Below, piece by piece: positions 31,289 to 40,322 of a DNA stretch of 64,000 bases; positions within the stretch are counted from its first letter, which is position 1; every line of letters starts with the position of its first letter. The notes under the pieces were generated by a model that ran no database searches, was not told where the DNA came from, and worked only from the letters and a program-made list of their open reading frames with translations. The position numbers and the translations under genes were made by a program. The stretch is taken from assembly GCA_036384795.1 (NCBI GenBank), contig DASVLP010000088.1, forward strand, positions 1 through 64,000. Reading direction: 5' to 3'. The stretch comes from Andeanibacterium sp036384795. GTDB lineage: Bacteria; Pseudomonadota; Alphaproteobacteria; Sphingomonadales; Sphingomonadaceae.

Positions 31289-32977
31289 ATGACTGGTCCG
31301 CGCATCCTGCTGGTCGTCGGCGGCGGCATTGCCGCCTACAAATCGTGCGAGCTCGTGCGGCTGATCCGCAAGGGCGGCGGCGACGTGACTTGCGTGCTGA
31401 CCGACGGCGGCGCGCAGTTCGTCACCCCGATGACGCTCGCGGCGCTTTCCGAGAACAAAGTCTATTCCTCGCTGTGGGACCTCAAGGACGAGGCCGAGAT
31501 GGGCCACATCCAGCTCAGCCGCGAGGCCGACCTGGTGGTGGTGTGCCCGGCGACGGCGGACCTGATGGCCAAGATGGCGGCGGGCATCGCCGACGATCTG
31601 GGCACCACGCTGATCCTTGCGACCGACAAGCCGGTGCTCGCGATCCCGGCGATGAACGTCAGGATGTGGGAGCACGAGGCGACCCAGCGCAACGTCGAGC
31701 GCCTGCGCCAGGCCGGCGTCACCGTGATGCAGCCCGACGAAGGCGAGATGGCCTGCGGCGAGTTCGGCCCCGGCCGGCTGCCGGAGCCGGAGATGATCTG
31801 GCTCGAGATCGCCGACGCATTGGGGCTCGACCCTGGAACCGCCGGGCCGCAGGAGATCGGCGCCTATCTCGAGGCGCTCGAGCCCGAGGACGAAACCGCC
31901 GAGCTCGAGGAAGAGGCCGAAGAAGAGGAAGGGCACGCCCATCGCGGCGGCCTCGGCGGCCTGCTCGCCTCGCTGATCACCCGCAGCCACCCGCGCAAGG
32001 CGCGCGCCGAGGAAGTCGAACACGCCGACGAATTTCCGGCCGACGCGATCGCCGCTATGCCGTTCGCCGAAGAGCTGCAGGGCGAAGCCTTTCAGGACGC
32101 GGGGCTCGATGAAGTCACTGCGGTGCCGGATCTTTCGAATCCGCTGTTCGCCAAGAAGGGCAAAGCCCGGTCCGCGCCGCCGACCGATGCCGAGGCGCTC
32201 AATCACACGGTGCGCACCGGCGCCGGCGGAGCCGCGCCCGAGCCGGCCGAAGGAGCGGCGGCCGAACGCGGCGGCCCGGTCGAGGAAATCGTCGACCGCC
32301 TGCGCACCGCGTTCGACATCGAGCCCAGGCACCGCCCGCTCAAGGGCAAGCACGTGCTGGTCACCGCCGGGCCCACCCGCGAGCCGATCGATCCGGTGCG
32401 CTATCTCGCCAACCGCTCGAGCGGCAAGCAAGGCTTCGCCATCGCTGCGGCTGCGGCTGCGCTCGGCGCGCGGGTCACGCTGATCGCGGGCCCGGTGCAT
32501 CTCGCGACGCCTGCGGGGGTCGATCGCGTCGACGTCGAATCGGCGCGCGAGATGGCCGACGCGGTGAAAGAGGCGCTGCCCGCCGACGTCGCGGTGATGG
32601 TCGCGGCCGTCGCCGACTGGCGGGTCAAGGACGCCGCGCCGGACAAGCTCAAGAAGCGCGGCTCCGCTCCGCCGGCGCTGGTGCTCACCGAAAACCCGGA
32701 CATCCTTGCCATGCTCGCTGCCGACACCCGCCGGCCGCAATTGCTCGTCGGGTTTGCGGCCGAGACCGAGAACCTGATCGAGAACGCGAAGAAGAAGCGC
32801 AAGGCCAAGGGCGTCGACTGGATCGTCGCGAACGACGTCGCGGGCGAAGGCGCGATGGGCGCCGATAGCAACACCGTGCACCTGGTCACTGCGCGGGATG
32901 TCGAAGATTGGGAGCCGATGCCGAAGGAAGACGTCGCGCTCAAGCTGATGGAAATGGCCGCCGATGCCCTCAAGTGA
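31289..32977 (+). CDS. coaBC: Bifunctional phosphopantothenoylcysteine decarboxylase/synthetase with a long acidic linker
   Basis: A 562-residue enzyme carrying two steps of coenzyme A synthesis. The CoaC part (about 1-180) has GGGIAAYKSCELVR, catalytic His in MGHIQLS (H73), PAMNVRMWEH (N123) and the flap Cys in MACGEFGPGRLPEP (C156). The CoaB part begins at about 350 (GKHVLVTAGPTREPIDPVRYL) and includes RSSGKQG, VAAVADWRVKDAAPDKLKKRG, LTENPDIL and GFAAETEN. Between them are about 170 extra residues, very rich in Glu and Ala, so the protein is far longer than the roughly 400 residues of Escherichia CoaBC. ATG 31289 was chosen over upstream ATGs because a GGGGGAG site precedes it and CoaC homology starts there. 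dut overlaps its end by 14 bases. Confidence 0.95.
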   Translation: MTGPRILLVVGGGIAAYKSCELVRLIRKGGGDVTCVLTDGGAQFVTPMTLAALSENKVYSSLWDLKDEAEMGHIQLSREADLVVVCPATADLMAKMAAGIADDLGTTLILATDKPVLAIPAMNVRMWEHEATQRNVERLRQAGVTVMQPDEGEMACGEFGPGRLPEPEMIWLEIADALGLDPGTAGPQEIGAYLEALEPEDETAELEEEAEEEEGHAHRGGLGGLLASLITRSHPRKARAEEVEHADEFPADAIAAMPFAEELQGEAFQDAGLDEVTAVPDLSNPLFAKKGKARSAPPTDAEALNHTVRTGAGGAAPEPAEGAAAERGGPVEEIVDRLRTAFDIEPRHRPLKGKHVLVTAGPTREPIDPVRYLANRSSGKQGFAIAAAAAALGARVTLIAGPVHLATPAGVDRVDVESAREMADAVKEALPADVAVMVAAVADWRVKDAAPDKLKKRGSAPPALVLTENPDILAMLAADTRRPQLLVGFAAETENLIENAKKKRKAKGVDWIVANDVAGEGAMGADSNTVHLVTARDVEDWEPMPKEDVALKLMEMAADALK

Positions 32978-33428
32978 GGCGGTCGAAATCCGCGTCAGGC
33001 GCCTGCCGCACGGGGTGGGGCTCGCCCTGCCGCACTACGCCACCGGCGGCGCCGCCGGGATGGACGTGCTTTCCGCCGAGGACGTGGTGCTCGCGCCGGG
33101 CGCGCGGCACGCGGTCGCGACCGGGCTGAGCGTGGCGATTCCGGCGGGCTACGAGATCCAGGTGCGGCCCCGTTCGGGCCTTGCGCTGAAGCACGGCATC
33201 AGCGTGCCGAACACCCCCGGCACGATCGATTCGGACTACCGCGGCGAGCTGAAGGTGATCCTGATCAATCATGGCGATCAGGCGTTCGAGATCAGCCGCG
33301 GCGACCGGGTGGCGCAGCTCGTGCTCGCGCCGGTCACCCACGGCGCCTGGCGCGAAGTCGACGAGCTCGACGCAACCGAGCGCGGCGCAGGCGGCTTCGG
33401 ATCGACCGGCGGAGCGGCGAAGCTCTAG
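32964..33428 (+). CDS. dut: dUTP diphosphatase
   Basis: A 154-residue trimeric dUTPase that converts dUTP to dUMP. The five motifs are visible: GAAGMDVLSAED (I), RPRSGLALKHGI (II), NTPGTIDSDYRGELKVIL (III with catalytic Asp), GDRVAQLVLAPV (IV) and the C-terminal arm ERGAGGFGSTG (V). It overlaps coaBC by 14 bases, the same coaBC-dut linkage found in many bacteria. Confidence 0.97.
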   Translation: MPSSEAVEIRVRRLPHGVGLALPHYATGGAAGMDVLSAEDVVLAPGARHAVATGLSVAIPAGYEIQVRPRSGLALKHGISVPNTPGTIDSDYRGELKVILINHGDQAFEISRGDRVAQLVLAPVTHGAWREVDELDATERGAGGFGSTGGAAKL

Positions 33429-33548
33429 TTTCGCATCGCTTCTTAGCGTTTCGACGGCCTGGTTTCGGCGTTAACCGCGATCTTCAACCGGCTTCGTAAG
33501 CCCGGTGTCCGCCACGTTTGTTCGGCCGGCAATAAGCAGCTTGGCGCC

Positions 33549-33752
33549 ATGCCCCATTTACCCAATCGGCGGCGCGACGGCCGCCAGGCGAAGGAGCACG
33601 AGTTGTCACGAGATCGCAAGCTGCGCCTCGACCGCATCACGGCAACCGCGCCGGAACCGCCGCGCGAACGCCCGCCGGGCAAGCTGCCCGCACGGCTCGA
33701 GCCCAAGGACCAGCAGGGGGTTCTGTGGCAGCGCGGGGCCGACCCGCTCTAG
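33549..33752 (+). CDS. Small basic hypothetical protein (67 residues)
   Basis: A short frame rich in Arg, Lys and Pro (MPHLPNRRRDGRQAKEHELS at the start; ARLEPKDQQGVLWQRGADPL at the end). It has no signal peptide or membrane helix and looks intrinsically disordered. It lies alone between dut and the PilZ gene, with the sense and spacing of a gene in the PilZ-response-regulator cluster. I do not recognise a family, and the minus strand also has an open frame here, so this call is tentative. Confidence 0.4.
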   Translation: MPHLPNRRRDGRQAKEHELSRDRKLRLDRITATAPEPPRERPPGKLPARLEPKDQQGVLWQRGADPL

Positions 33753-33797
33753 CCGCGGACATGCGGTCGATGCGCGAAGCCGGTGAGGGAGTGGCCG

Positions 33798-34100
33798 ATG
33801 ATCAGCGATCCGCGTTCGTTTCAGTCGTCCCGGCTGATTGCGCATTGCCGCACCCGTTCGGGGATGCTGATGGAGCTTGCCGTGCTCGATCTGTCGCTGA
33901 GCGGCTGCATGGTCGAGCGGCTGGCTTGGGCGATCCGGCCCGAAGACCACCTGATGATCCGGCTGCCGGGCCTGGCGTTCCAGCCGGCGACGATCCTGTG
34001 GGTAGAGCCCGACACGGTCGGTATAGTCTTCGACCAGCCTCTTTACGAACCGGTTATGGCTCATCTGCTAAAGGACTTTCGGCCGCGGCGCAGCGCATGA
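33798..34100 (+). CDS. PilZ-domain protein
   Basis: A 100-residue single-domain protein. The PilZ core is recognisable by LAVLDLSLSGCMVE (the D/N-x-S-x-x-G element), MIRLPGLAFQPATILWVEPDTVGIVFDQPL and a short C-terminal helix. The N-terminal RxxxR c-di-GMP arm is weak here (RSFQSSRLIAHCRTR), so nucleotide binding is uncertain. ATG 33798 has GAGGGAG eight bases upstream; a GTG at 33783 is possible. It lies upstream of a CheY-like gene and near a GGDEF-EAL gene. Confidence 0.8.
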   Translation: MISDPRSFQSSRLIAHCRTRSGMLMELAVLDLSLSGCMVERLAWAIRPEDHLMIRLPGLAFQPATILWVEPDTVGIVFDQPLYEPVMAHLLKDFRPRRSA

Positions 34101-34139
34101 CCGCAGGCCCCGCGAAAAATGCAAGAGAGGTGCGTCACC

Positions 34140-34430
34140 TTGTTTGAGATCGAAGTCCAGAACGAAACCCTCCAGACCCAGGAGCGGCTGCGCTTCGCTG
34201 CGGTGCCGCGCATCGGCGAGGGCATCCGGCTGATGGAGCCGACGGGGTTCTGGGCGTCGTACGACGTGATCGATCTGTGGTATCAGAAGGCCGAGTACGG
34301 CGACGTGTGGGAGCCTTATCTCCATGTGCGCGTGACCGCCGGGGAGCAGCGCGGCGATACTTCCGCGCCCGTCGAGGTCGAAGAGACCCACCCCTTCGCC
34401 GAGCAGGAGAATTACCCATTCACGGCCTGA
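34140..34430 (+). CDS. Conserved hypothetical protein next to the response regulator
   Basis: About 96 residues: FEIEVQNETLQTQERLRFAA, then VPRIGEGIRLMEPTGFWASYDVIDLWYQKAEYGDVWEPYLHVRV and an acidic tail. It is predicted to be a small beta-rich cytoplasmic protein with no known catalytic motif. I prefer TTG 34140 because AGAGAGG lies nine bases upstream; ATG 34119 would add seven residues and overlaps that site. Its stop overlaps the CTG start of the response regulator (CTGA), suggesting the two are made together. The function is unknown. Confidence 0.7.
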   Translation: MFEIEVQNETLQTQERLRFAAVPRIGEGIRLMEPTGFWASYDVIDLWYQKAEYGDVWEPYLHVRVTAGEQRGDTSAPVEVEETHPFAEQENYPFTA

Positions 34431-34870
34431 TCAAGCGATTCCCGCGCCGCGGCGGCGCGACGGATCCGGCTCCGACGCCGGCCCCCGCTCCCGAAGCGGC
34501 GGGGCCGAAGCGTTGCCTGATCGTCGACGATTCGCGCGTGATCCGCAAGATTTCGCGCAACATCGTCGAGCAGCTCGGGTTCGAGGTGAGCGAGGCGGAG
34601 AACGGCAAGGAAGCGCTCGCCAGGTGCCAATCCTCGATGCCGCAGCTCGTCCTGCTCGACTGGAACATGCCGGTGATGACCGGGATCGAATTCGTCGCCG
34701 AGCTGCGGCGCAGCGGCGGCCTGCCGCAACCCAAAGTGGTGTTCTGCACCACCAAGTCCGCCGAGCTCGACTTGCGCGCGGCGATCGCCGCGGGCGCCGA
34801 CGAATACGTGATCAAGCCGTTCGACGAGGTGACCCTGCGCTCGAAGCTCGAGCGCATCGGCTTCGCCTAG
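34427..34870 (+). CDS. Single-domain CheY-like response regulator
   Basis: A 147-residue protein: a short basic start, a Pro/Ala-rich linker (about 11-27), then a receiver domain. The acidic pair is in LIVDDSRVIRK (D34, D35). The phosphoacceptor is in LLDWNMPVMTG (D78), the switch Thr in VVFCTTKS and the conserved Lys in YVIKPFD (K130). There is no output domain, so it acts by protein contact or as a phosphate relay. No ATG, GTG or TTG is suitable; CTG 34427, overlapping the previous stop, is proposed. No histidine kinase is adjacent. Confidence 0.85.
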   Translation: MIKRFPRRGGATDPAPTPAPAPEAAGPKRCLIVDDSRVIRKISRNIVEQLGFEVSEAENGKEALARCQSSMPQLVLLDWNMPVMTGIEFVAELRRSGGLPQPKVVFCTTKSAELDLRAAIAAGADEYVIKPFDEVTLRSKLERIGFA

Positions 34871-34874
34871 GGTC

Positions 34875-37178
34875 CTAGGCCGCGAGGCGCTTGCGATGCC
34901 GCTCCAGCGAGCGGCGCAGCTCGCTCGCCGGCACCGCCTCGGAGAACAGGAAACCCTGCAGCAGGTTGCATCCGGCGCTGCGCAGGAACGCCTCCTGGTC
35001 GGGCGTCTCCACCCCCTCGGCAGTGACCTGAAGGCCCATCGCATGGCCCAGCGTGACCACTGCGGTGACGATCGCGCCGGCGTCGAGCGTGTGGCCCAGG
35101 CTCTGGACGAAGCTCTTGTCGATCTTGATCCGGTCGACCTCGAACTCGCGCAAGTAGCTGAGCGAGGAATAGCCGGTGCCGAAATCGTCCAGCGCGATGC
35201 AGAAGCCGGCATCGCGCAATTTACGCAGCGCTCCGCGAACGTTTTCGTTCTGGTCGAGCACGGTGCCTTCGGTCACTTCGAGCTCGATCTGGCGCGGGCT
35301 CACCCGCGCCTCGCGGACGATGCCGCACAGCCGCTCGGCGAAGCCGTCATCGCAGAACTGGACCGGCGAGAGGTTGATCGCGACGGTCAGCTTGGGCCAC
35401 TCGCGCGCGACTGCGCATGCCTGGCGCAGCACCCATTCGCCGAGCGCGGAAATCAGCCCGGTTTCCTCGGCGACCGGAATGAACAAGTGCGGCGGGATCG
35501 ATCCGCGCTGCGGGTGGTCCCAGCGCACCAGCGCCTCGAGCCCGGTGATCTTGCGCCCTTCCGAATCGACCAGCGGCTGGTAGTTGACGCTGAGCCCTTC
35601 GTCCGAGCCCAGCGCTGCCCGCAGATCCGCCTCGAGCGTCGCGCGCAGCTGCACCGTTTCGTCCATCGATTCGGTGAAATAGCGGTAGCAGTCACGCCCT
35701 TCGTCCTTCGCGCGATAGAGGGCGATATCGGCCTTGCGCATCAGCTCGGTGCGGTCGGTGCCGTATTCGGGCGCAACCGCGATGCCGATGCTCACGCCGA
35801 CATGCGCCTGGTTGCCGAGGATTTCGTAGGGCCGGCGCAATTCCTCGAGGATTTGCTCCAGCGTCTCGTCGATTTCGCCGGCGAGCTCACCGGTCCGCAG
35901 CAGGATCGCGAACTCGTCGCCGCCCAGCCGCGCGATCGCGACCGCAGCGGGACTTTCGAGGGCGCGGGTCAGTCGCCGGGCGACCTGCTGGATCAGCTCG
36001 TCGCCGGCAAGATGGCCGAAGCGGTCGTTGACGTTCTTGAACCGGTCGAGATCGAGCAGGATCACCGCCATCGCCTCGCCATGGCGCGCGCGCAGCAGCG
36101 CCTTGTCGGCGGTGTCGTTGAACATCGCGCGGTTGGGCAGCCCGGTCAGCACGTCGTGGTAGGCAAGGTGGTGCGCCTGGGCTTCCTTCGCCTGCAGCTC
36201 GACATGCGCCCGCTCGAGCTCGCGCAGCTGCTCGTCCTCCTGGCGCATCGCCCGGCGCAGCTTGAGCGACATCAGCGCCACCAGCAGTGCGATTGCGGCG
36301 AATGCGCCGAGCATGATCGGGAACATCGAGCGGATCAGGTCGCCCGCGGGAAGCAACGGCCGCCACACCAGATTGGTCAGCGGGCGGCCTTCGCTGTCGC
36401 GCACCTGGACCATCGCTTCGCCTTTGGCGAGGCGCGGAGAATTCGAGAAGTGCGGATCGGCCAGGAAATTTTGGTGCGCGAGGTCGTCGGTATAGTCTTT
36501 GTCGAACCAGCGGAGGTTGACCAGCAGCGGCGGATCGCCCGAAGCTTTGCCGCCGGCGGCGCCGCGCCTCATTTGCATTACGCTGACGACGCCCACTTTA
36601 TCGCCGACCCGGATGAGGTCGGTCGAATGAACGGCGTCAGGCGAAGTCAGCACGCTGCTCTGTCGGGGCATGCGCGCGCCGGGCAGCCGCTCGTTCCAGT
36701 TGCTTTCGCCGTAGGGCCGCTTCGCCTTGCCGCGTGCCAGTTCGACGAAGCGCTGCAGCGTCGGCGATAACCGGCCATAAGCGCTCGCAGGAAGCTCGCG
36801 CCCCTCGATTGCGGCGAATACCGGCTTGTCCTTGGCGTTGAGGATGTAGGTCTCTTCAGCGTCGAACAGATCGGCCATCGGGCGTGCGATCCTCGCGGCG
36901 AGCCAGTTGCGGTCCGGATTGCGGGAAGCGGCCTCCAGCATGCACTTTTCGCACAAGCCGATCGCTTCCTGGCCCAATGCAAGCTGGTCCCACTGCCGCA
37001 ATATCGACCGTTCCGCTTCATAGTTCTGCGCTGCCATCGAAAGCGCATCGACGCTGCGCCCCGCATAGATAAGCCCCACGCCGCACAACGCGGCGGTGGC
37101 GAGCAGGACCAACGCGCCGGGCAGCATCACCCGCGTGCGAAAACGTTTCCTGAAACTCGCTGGAATGCCCGGCGCCAT
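34875..37178 (-). CDS. Membrane-bound GGDEF-EAL diguanylate cyclase/phosphodiesterase
   Basis: A 767-residue protein. TM1 (about 18-40) and TM2 (about 285-305) enclose a periplasmic sensor of about 240 residues without an obvious named domain. A short coiled coil (RRAMRQEDEQLRELERAHVELQAKEAQ) leads to a GGDEF domain with an intact LGGDEFA, then an EAL domain with EALVRWDHP, NLSPVQF, ALDDFGTGYSSLSYL and KIDKSFV. Both sites look complete, so either making or degrading c-di-GMP is possible. It is convergent with the response-regulator gene, four bases apart, near the PilZ gene. Confidence 0.94.
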   Translation of the reverse strand: MAPGIPASFRKRFRTRVMLPGALVLLATAALCGVGLIYAGRSVDALSMAAQNYEAERSILRQWDQLALGQEAIGLCEKCMLEAASRNPDRNWLAARIARPMADLFDAEETYILNAKDKPVFAAIEGRELPASAYGRLSPTLQRFVELARGKAKRPYGESNWNERLPGARMPRQSSVLTSPDAVHSTDLIRVGDKVGVVSVMQMRRGAAGGKASGDPPLLVNLRWFDKDYTDDLAHQNFLADPHFSNSPRLAKGEAMVQVRDSEGRPLTNLVWRPLLPAGDLIRSMFPIMLGAFAAIALLVALMSLKLRRAMRQEDEQLRELERAHVELQAKEAQAHHLAYHDVLTGLPNRAMFNDTADKALLRARHGEAMAVILLDLDRFKNVNDRFGHLAGDELIQQVARRLTRALESPAAVAIARLGGDEFAILLRTGELAGEIDETLEQILEELRRPYEILGNQAHVGVSIGIAVAPEYGTDRTELMRKADIALYRAKDEGRDCYRYFTESMDETVQLRATLEADLRAALGSDEGLSVNYQPLVDSEGRKITGLEALVRWDHPQRGSIPPHLFIPVAEETGLISALGEWVLRQACAVAREWPKLTVAINLSPVQFCDDGFAERLCGIVREARVSPRQIELEVTEGTVLDQNENVRGALRKLRDAGFCIALDDFGTGYSSLSYLREFEVDRIKIDKSFVQSLGHTLDAGAIVTAVVTLGHAMGLQVTAEGVETPDQEAFLRSAGCNLLQGFLFSEAVPASELRRSLERHRKRLAA

Positions 37179-37276
37179 CGCGAACCCTATTGCCTACGGC
37201 CTGCCCTCATGCCCGGGGAGGGCTTACGAAGGCGGGTGGAAGGCTCTAGGGAGATTCCCGGATCGGGCCCGCGCGG

Positions 37277-38155
37277 TCACCAGTTGTAGATGACGTACAT
37301 CGCAGCGGTGCGATACATCGTCGACACCGGCTTGTCGTGATCGTCGTGCGCGGGTTCGAATCTGGCCCAGCGTTCCATCTCGTGGCACGCATCGCTCCCG
37401 AATTGGGCAACCCAGACGGTGATCTGCGGGACGCAGCCCTTCACCTTGCCGGTTTCGTCCACCGTCATCCGCATCTCGACGAGCCCGCTGATCCGATTGA
37501 GGATCAGATTGTCGGGATATTTGACCCGTCGGTTGACCGTTGGCACTTCCAGCATCCTCGGCGGCAGCGCGGGATACCCGCCCGGCGAATTTGCCGCGCG
37601 CAATTCGCCGACGATTTCCCGGGCGCAATCGTCGAGGCGGGTGTATTCTGCCTGCATCGGGCCGAGCGCCAACCTTATCGGCGGCGTGTCGGCAAAGTCG
37701 ACATAGAGTTCCTCGGCCTGCGAATCGAACGAGCCGACCAGCTTGGCGTCGGTCTTGATGTACGAATAGTACCACCCCAGCATGTTGGTCTGATGGGATT
37801 GCGAGATCGCCAGGACGATCTCCGGCAGTTTGCCCGAAGCGCCCGCCAGCGCGATCATGTCCTCGGCCGCCGCCTCGCCGCCGAAGCCGACATGGGCGAG
37901 GATCGCCCGATCCTTGCGAATCGGCAGCCCGTTGCCGATCAACGCGAAATGATAGGGCGTGTCGGAGCCGAACGATTGAATCCGCAGTTCCAGGCTGTCG
38001 GGCCCGTTGGCGAAGCTCCGCGTCAGATAACAGCTTTCGCCTGCGCGGCGCAGGTCCCAGTGGTCGGAGGGCGCAGGCGGCGATTGCGCCCAAGCCCCGC
38101 CCGCCGCCGCAAGCCCCAGCACCGCGCCCAGGGCGGCGATCAATCTCACGATCAT
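37277..38155 (-). CDS. Secreted protein with a TonB_C-like C-terminal domain
   Basis: A 292-residue protein with a signal peptide ending near GAWAQS (about 24). The first two-thirds has no domain I recognise (RAGESCYLTRSFANGPDSLELRIQSFG, several Trp/Tyr residues). The last 90 residues resemble the TonB C-terminal fold: NRISGLVEMRMTVDETGKVKGCVPQI, ACHEMERWARFEPAHD. It lacks the N-terminal anchor and Pro-rich spacer of true TonB, so energy transduction is unlikely. The start ATG 38155 uses GGGGGGAGGA as ribosome-binding site, part of a small hairpin. It lies downstream of a DUF4136 gene. Confidence 0.72.
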   Translation of the reverse strand: MIVRLIAALGAVLGLAAAGGAWAQSPPAPSDHWDLRRAGESCYLTRSFANGPDSLELRIQSFGSDTPYHFALIGNGLPIRKDRAILAHVGFGGEAAAEDMIALAGASGKLPEIVLAISQSHQTNMLGWYYSYIKTDAKLVGSFDSQAEELYVDFADTPPIRLALGPMQAEYTRLDDCAREIVGELRAANSPGGYPALPPRMLEVPTVNRRVKYPDNLILNRISGLVEMRMTVDETGKVKGCVPQITVWVAQFGSDACHEMERWARFEPAHDDHDKPVSTMYRTAAMYVIYNW

Positions 38156-38244
38156 CCGCAGTCCTCCCCCCAAGGGGAAGGATGGCGCACGCGGCCAATC
38201 GGCGCAAGTCGTTGCGATCCCGCGCCCAGCGGGCTGCGATCGGC

Positions 38245-38946
38245 CTATCGGGCCGGGCGAGAGGCGGTCTTTTCCGGCGCCACCGAGATGCGCTCGGTTT
38301 CGCCGGAGTTGCCTGGGAAGTTGGTGAACATCGCCTCGATCAGGTTGGGCACCAGGTATTGCAGGCGGTTCGAGGTCGAGACCGCTTGGGCGCGGCCTTC
38401 GAACAGCCGCTGGCCGTCGGCCTTGCGGTCGATCTTGAGACCGATCCCGCTGGTGTAGACGGTGTAGCTGTCGATCCCATCGTCGAACCACGGCTCGTTC
38501 CAGCCCCAGCCCCACGGCTGGAACGGCACGTAGGCGACGTGCGCGTGATGGCGCCCGGCCCACACCACCGGGCGATAGCCGTACCACGGCGACCAGAACG
38601 GATCGTAGCCGAAGCCCGTGCGCGCGACCCGCTCACGGCCGCTGTCGACCCCGTAGTCGAACCGCACGATCATGTCGGCATCGGCCGGCGAGGCGGCCTG
38701 GCGGTAACCGTATTTCTCGAGCTGCGCGGCGACGAGCTGCGCGTACTGGCCGAACTCGATCCCGCCCGAAAGCGACGGATCGCCGGCGACCACCGCGAAC
38801 GTCTGGCCTTGCGGCGGGGGCAATTGGCTTTGGAACCGAGTGACGTTCGAATTGAACGTGGTCGCGCACGCGGCGAGCGCGAGCAGCAGGAACGGAGCGG
38901 CGGCCATCAGCAGCCGGCGCGGCAGGGAGTGAGTATCGTGGTTCAT
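38245..38946 (-). CDS. DUF4136-family lipoprotein (copy C)
   Basis: A 233-residue predicted lipoprotein: LLMAAAPFLLLALAAC contains the lipobox LAAC. The DUF4136 body has NVTRFQSQLP near the start, FEYGQYAQLVAAQLEKYGY-type region (here IEFGQYAQLVAAQLEKYGYRQA), MIVRFDYGVD, a Trp/Tyr-rich middle (YDPFWSPWYGYRP), LFEGRAQAVSTSN and the C-terminal FPGNSGETERI. It shares the FPGxxGET ending with copies A and B some 36 kb away. The two genes on this strand (this and the TonB_C-like gene) are 89 bases apart and may be co-transcribed. Confidence 0.85.
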   Translation of the reverse strand: MNHDTHSLPRRLLMAAAPFLLLALAACATTFNSNVTRFQSQLPPPQGQTFAVVAGDPSLSGGIEFGQYAQLVAAQLEKYGYRQAASPADADMIVRFDYGVDSGRERVARTGFGYDPFWSPWYGYRPVVWAGRHHAHVAYVPFQPWGWGWNEPWFDDGIDSYTVYTSGIGLKIDRKADGQRLFEGRAQAVSTSNRLQYLVPNLIEAMFTNFPGNSGETERISVAPEKTASRPAR

Positions 38947-39073
38947 GGCGCGGTCCCTCCGGCTGGAGGACGCCGCGGGCAGCCCAATCCCGCAAATCCA
39001 GCCGTTATCAGAGCAGGTTAGCGTGCTCCGGCGCGGCTGAATAGGGATTGAACGGCCCGCAGGGGGGGCGCCG

Positions 39074-40135
39074 CTAGACTTGCCCGCGGATCAGCCCGAG
39101 CGCCTCGTACGCCGCGCCGAGCGTCGGCCGCGCGAGATCCCGGGCCTTGAGCGCGCCCTTGGCGAGGATTGCATCGAGCGATTCGCGGTCCTGCCTCAGC
39201 TCGACGAAGCCCTGCGAGATCGGGCCGAGGGTTTCGACCAGCACCTCACCCAGCGCGGGCTTGAACGCGCCGAAGCCCTTGCCGCCGAACTCGCCGAGCA
39301 CCTGATCGACACCCTTGCCGGTGACCGCACCGTAGATCGTGACCAGGTTCAGCGCCTCGGGCCGGGCCGCGAGCCCCGCCGTCTCGGACGGCAGCGGCTC
39401 GGGATCGGTCTTGGCTTTCTTGACCTTGGTCATGATCGTGTCGGCATCGTCGGTCAGGTTGATCCGGCTCATGTCGGAAGGATCGGACTTGCTCATCTTC
39501 GCGCTGCCGTCGCGCAGGCTCATGATCCGCGCAGCCTCGGGCGGGACGATCGGATCGGGCAGGGTGAATACCGGAGCTTCTTCGCTAGCGAAGTCGAAGT
39601 TGAACTTCTGCGCGACGTCGCGGGCGAGCTCGAGGTGCTGCTTCTGGTCCTCGCCCACCGGCACGTGGGTCGCCTGATACAGCAGCACGTCGGCGGCCTG
39701 GAGTACCGGGTAGGTGAACAGCGCCACGCTCGCGCCTTCGCGGTTCTTGCCGGCTTTGTCCTTCCATTGGGTCATGCGGTTCAGCCAGCCCATCCGGGCG
39801 ATGCCGTTGAGCAGCCATTGCAGCTCGGCATGGGCCGGGACCTGCGCCTGGTTGAACAGCACCGAGCGGTCGGGATCGATCCCGCAGGCGACCAGCGCGG
39901 CGGCCATTTCGAGCGTCGCGGCGTGCAGCTCGGCCGGCACGAACGGCTGCGAGATCGCGTGGAGGTCGGCGAGGAAGAACAGGCACTGGTTCTTGTCTGC
40001 GCTACCGCCTGCGGCTGCTTGAGCGCGATTGGCCTCCTCCATCTGGTCCTGCATCCGCACCCAGTTGCGGATGGCGCCGAGATAATTGCCGAGATGAAGG
40101 GCCCCGGTGGGCTGAATGCCGGAAACGACGCGCAT
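39074..40135 (-). CDS. trpS: Tryptophan--tRNA ligase
   Basis: A 353-residue class I aminoacyl-tRNA synthetase. The HIGH-like motif is in PTGALHLGNYLGAIRNW, and KMSKS is intact in GSAKMSKSDPSD. QVPAHAELQWLLN and LYQATHVPVGEDQKQHLELARD are typical of bacterial TrpS. There is a small insertion (about 38-50, AQAAAGGSADKN) common in alphaproteobacterial versions. murJ lies upstream on the same strand, with 187 bases between. Confidence 0.97.
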   Translation of the reverse strand: MRVVSGIQPTGALHLGNYLGAIRNWVRMQDQMEEANRAQAAAGGSADKNQCLFFLADLHAISQPFVPAELHAATLEMAAALVACGIDPDRSVLFNQAQVPAHAELQWLLNGIARMGWLNRMTQWKDKAGKNREGASVALFTYPVLQAADVLLYQATHVPVGEDQKQHLELARDVAQKFNFDFASEEAPVFTLPDPIVPPEAARIMSLRDGSAKMSKSDPSDMSRINLTDDADTIMTKVKKAKTDPEPLPSETAGLAARPEALNLVTIYGAVTGKGVDQVLGEFGGKGFGAFKPALGEVLVETLGPISQGFVELRQDRESLDAILAKGALKARDLARPTLGAAYEALGLIRGQV

Positions 40136-40322
40136 GGAAATGTCTTTCGTGAAAGCGATGTGGAAACGTCCGCGTGCACGCGGAGCAAATTACGGGATCA
40201 GCGCGAAGCGCACGCTTCCCAACGCCATCGCCAGGCCACCCGGCCGAAAGCCGTCAGGGTGCGAGTTGCGGAAATCCGTTCCATCGCGCGCCGCATAACA
40301 CAATTTGCGCGCAGGAAAAGCC

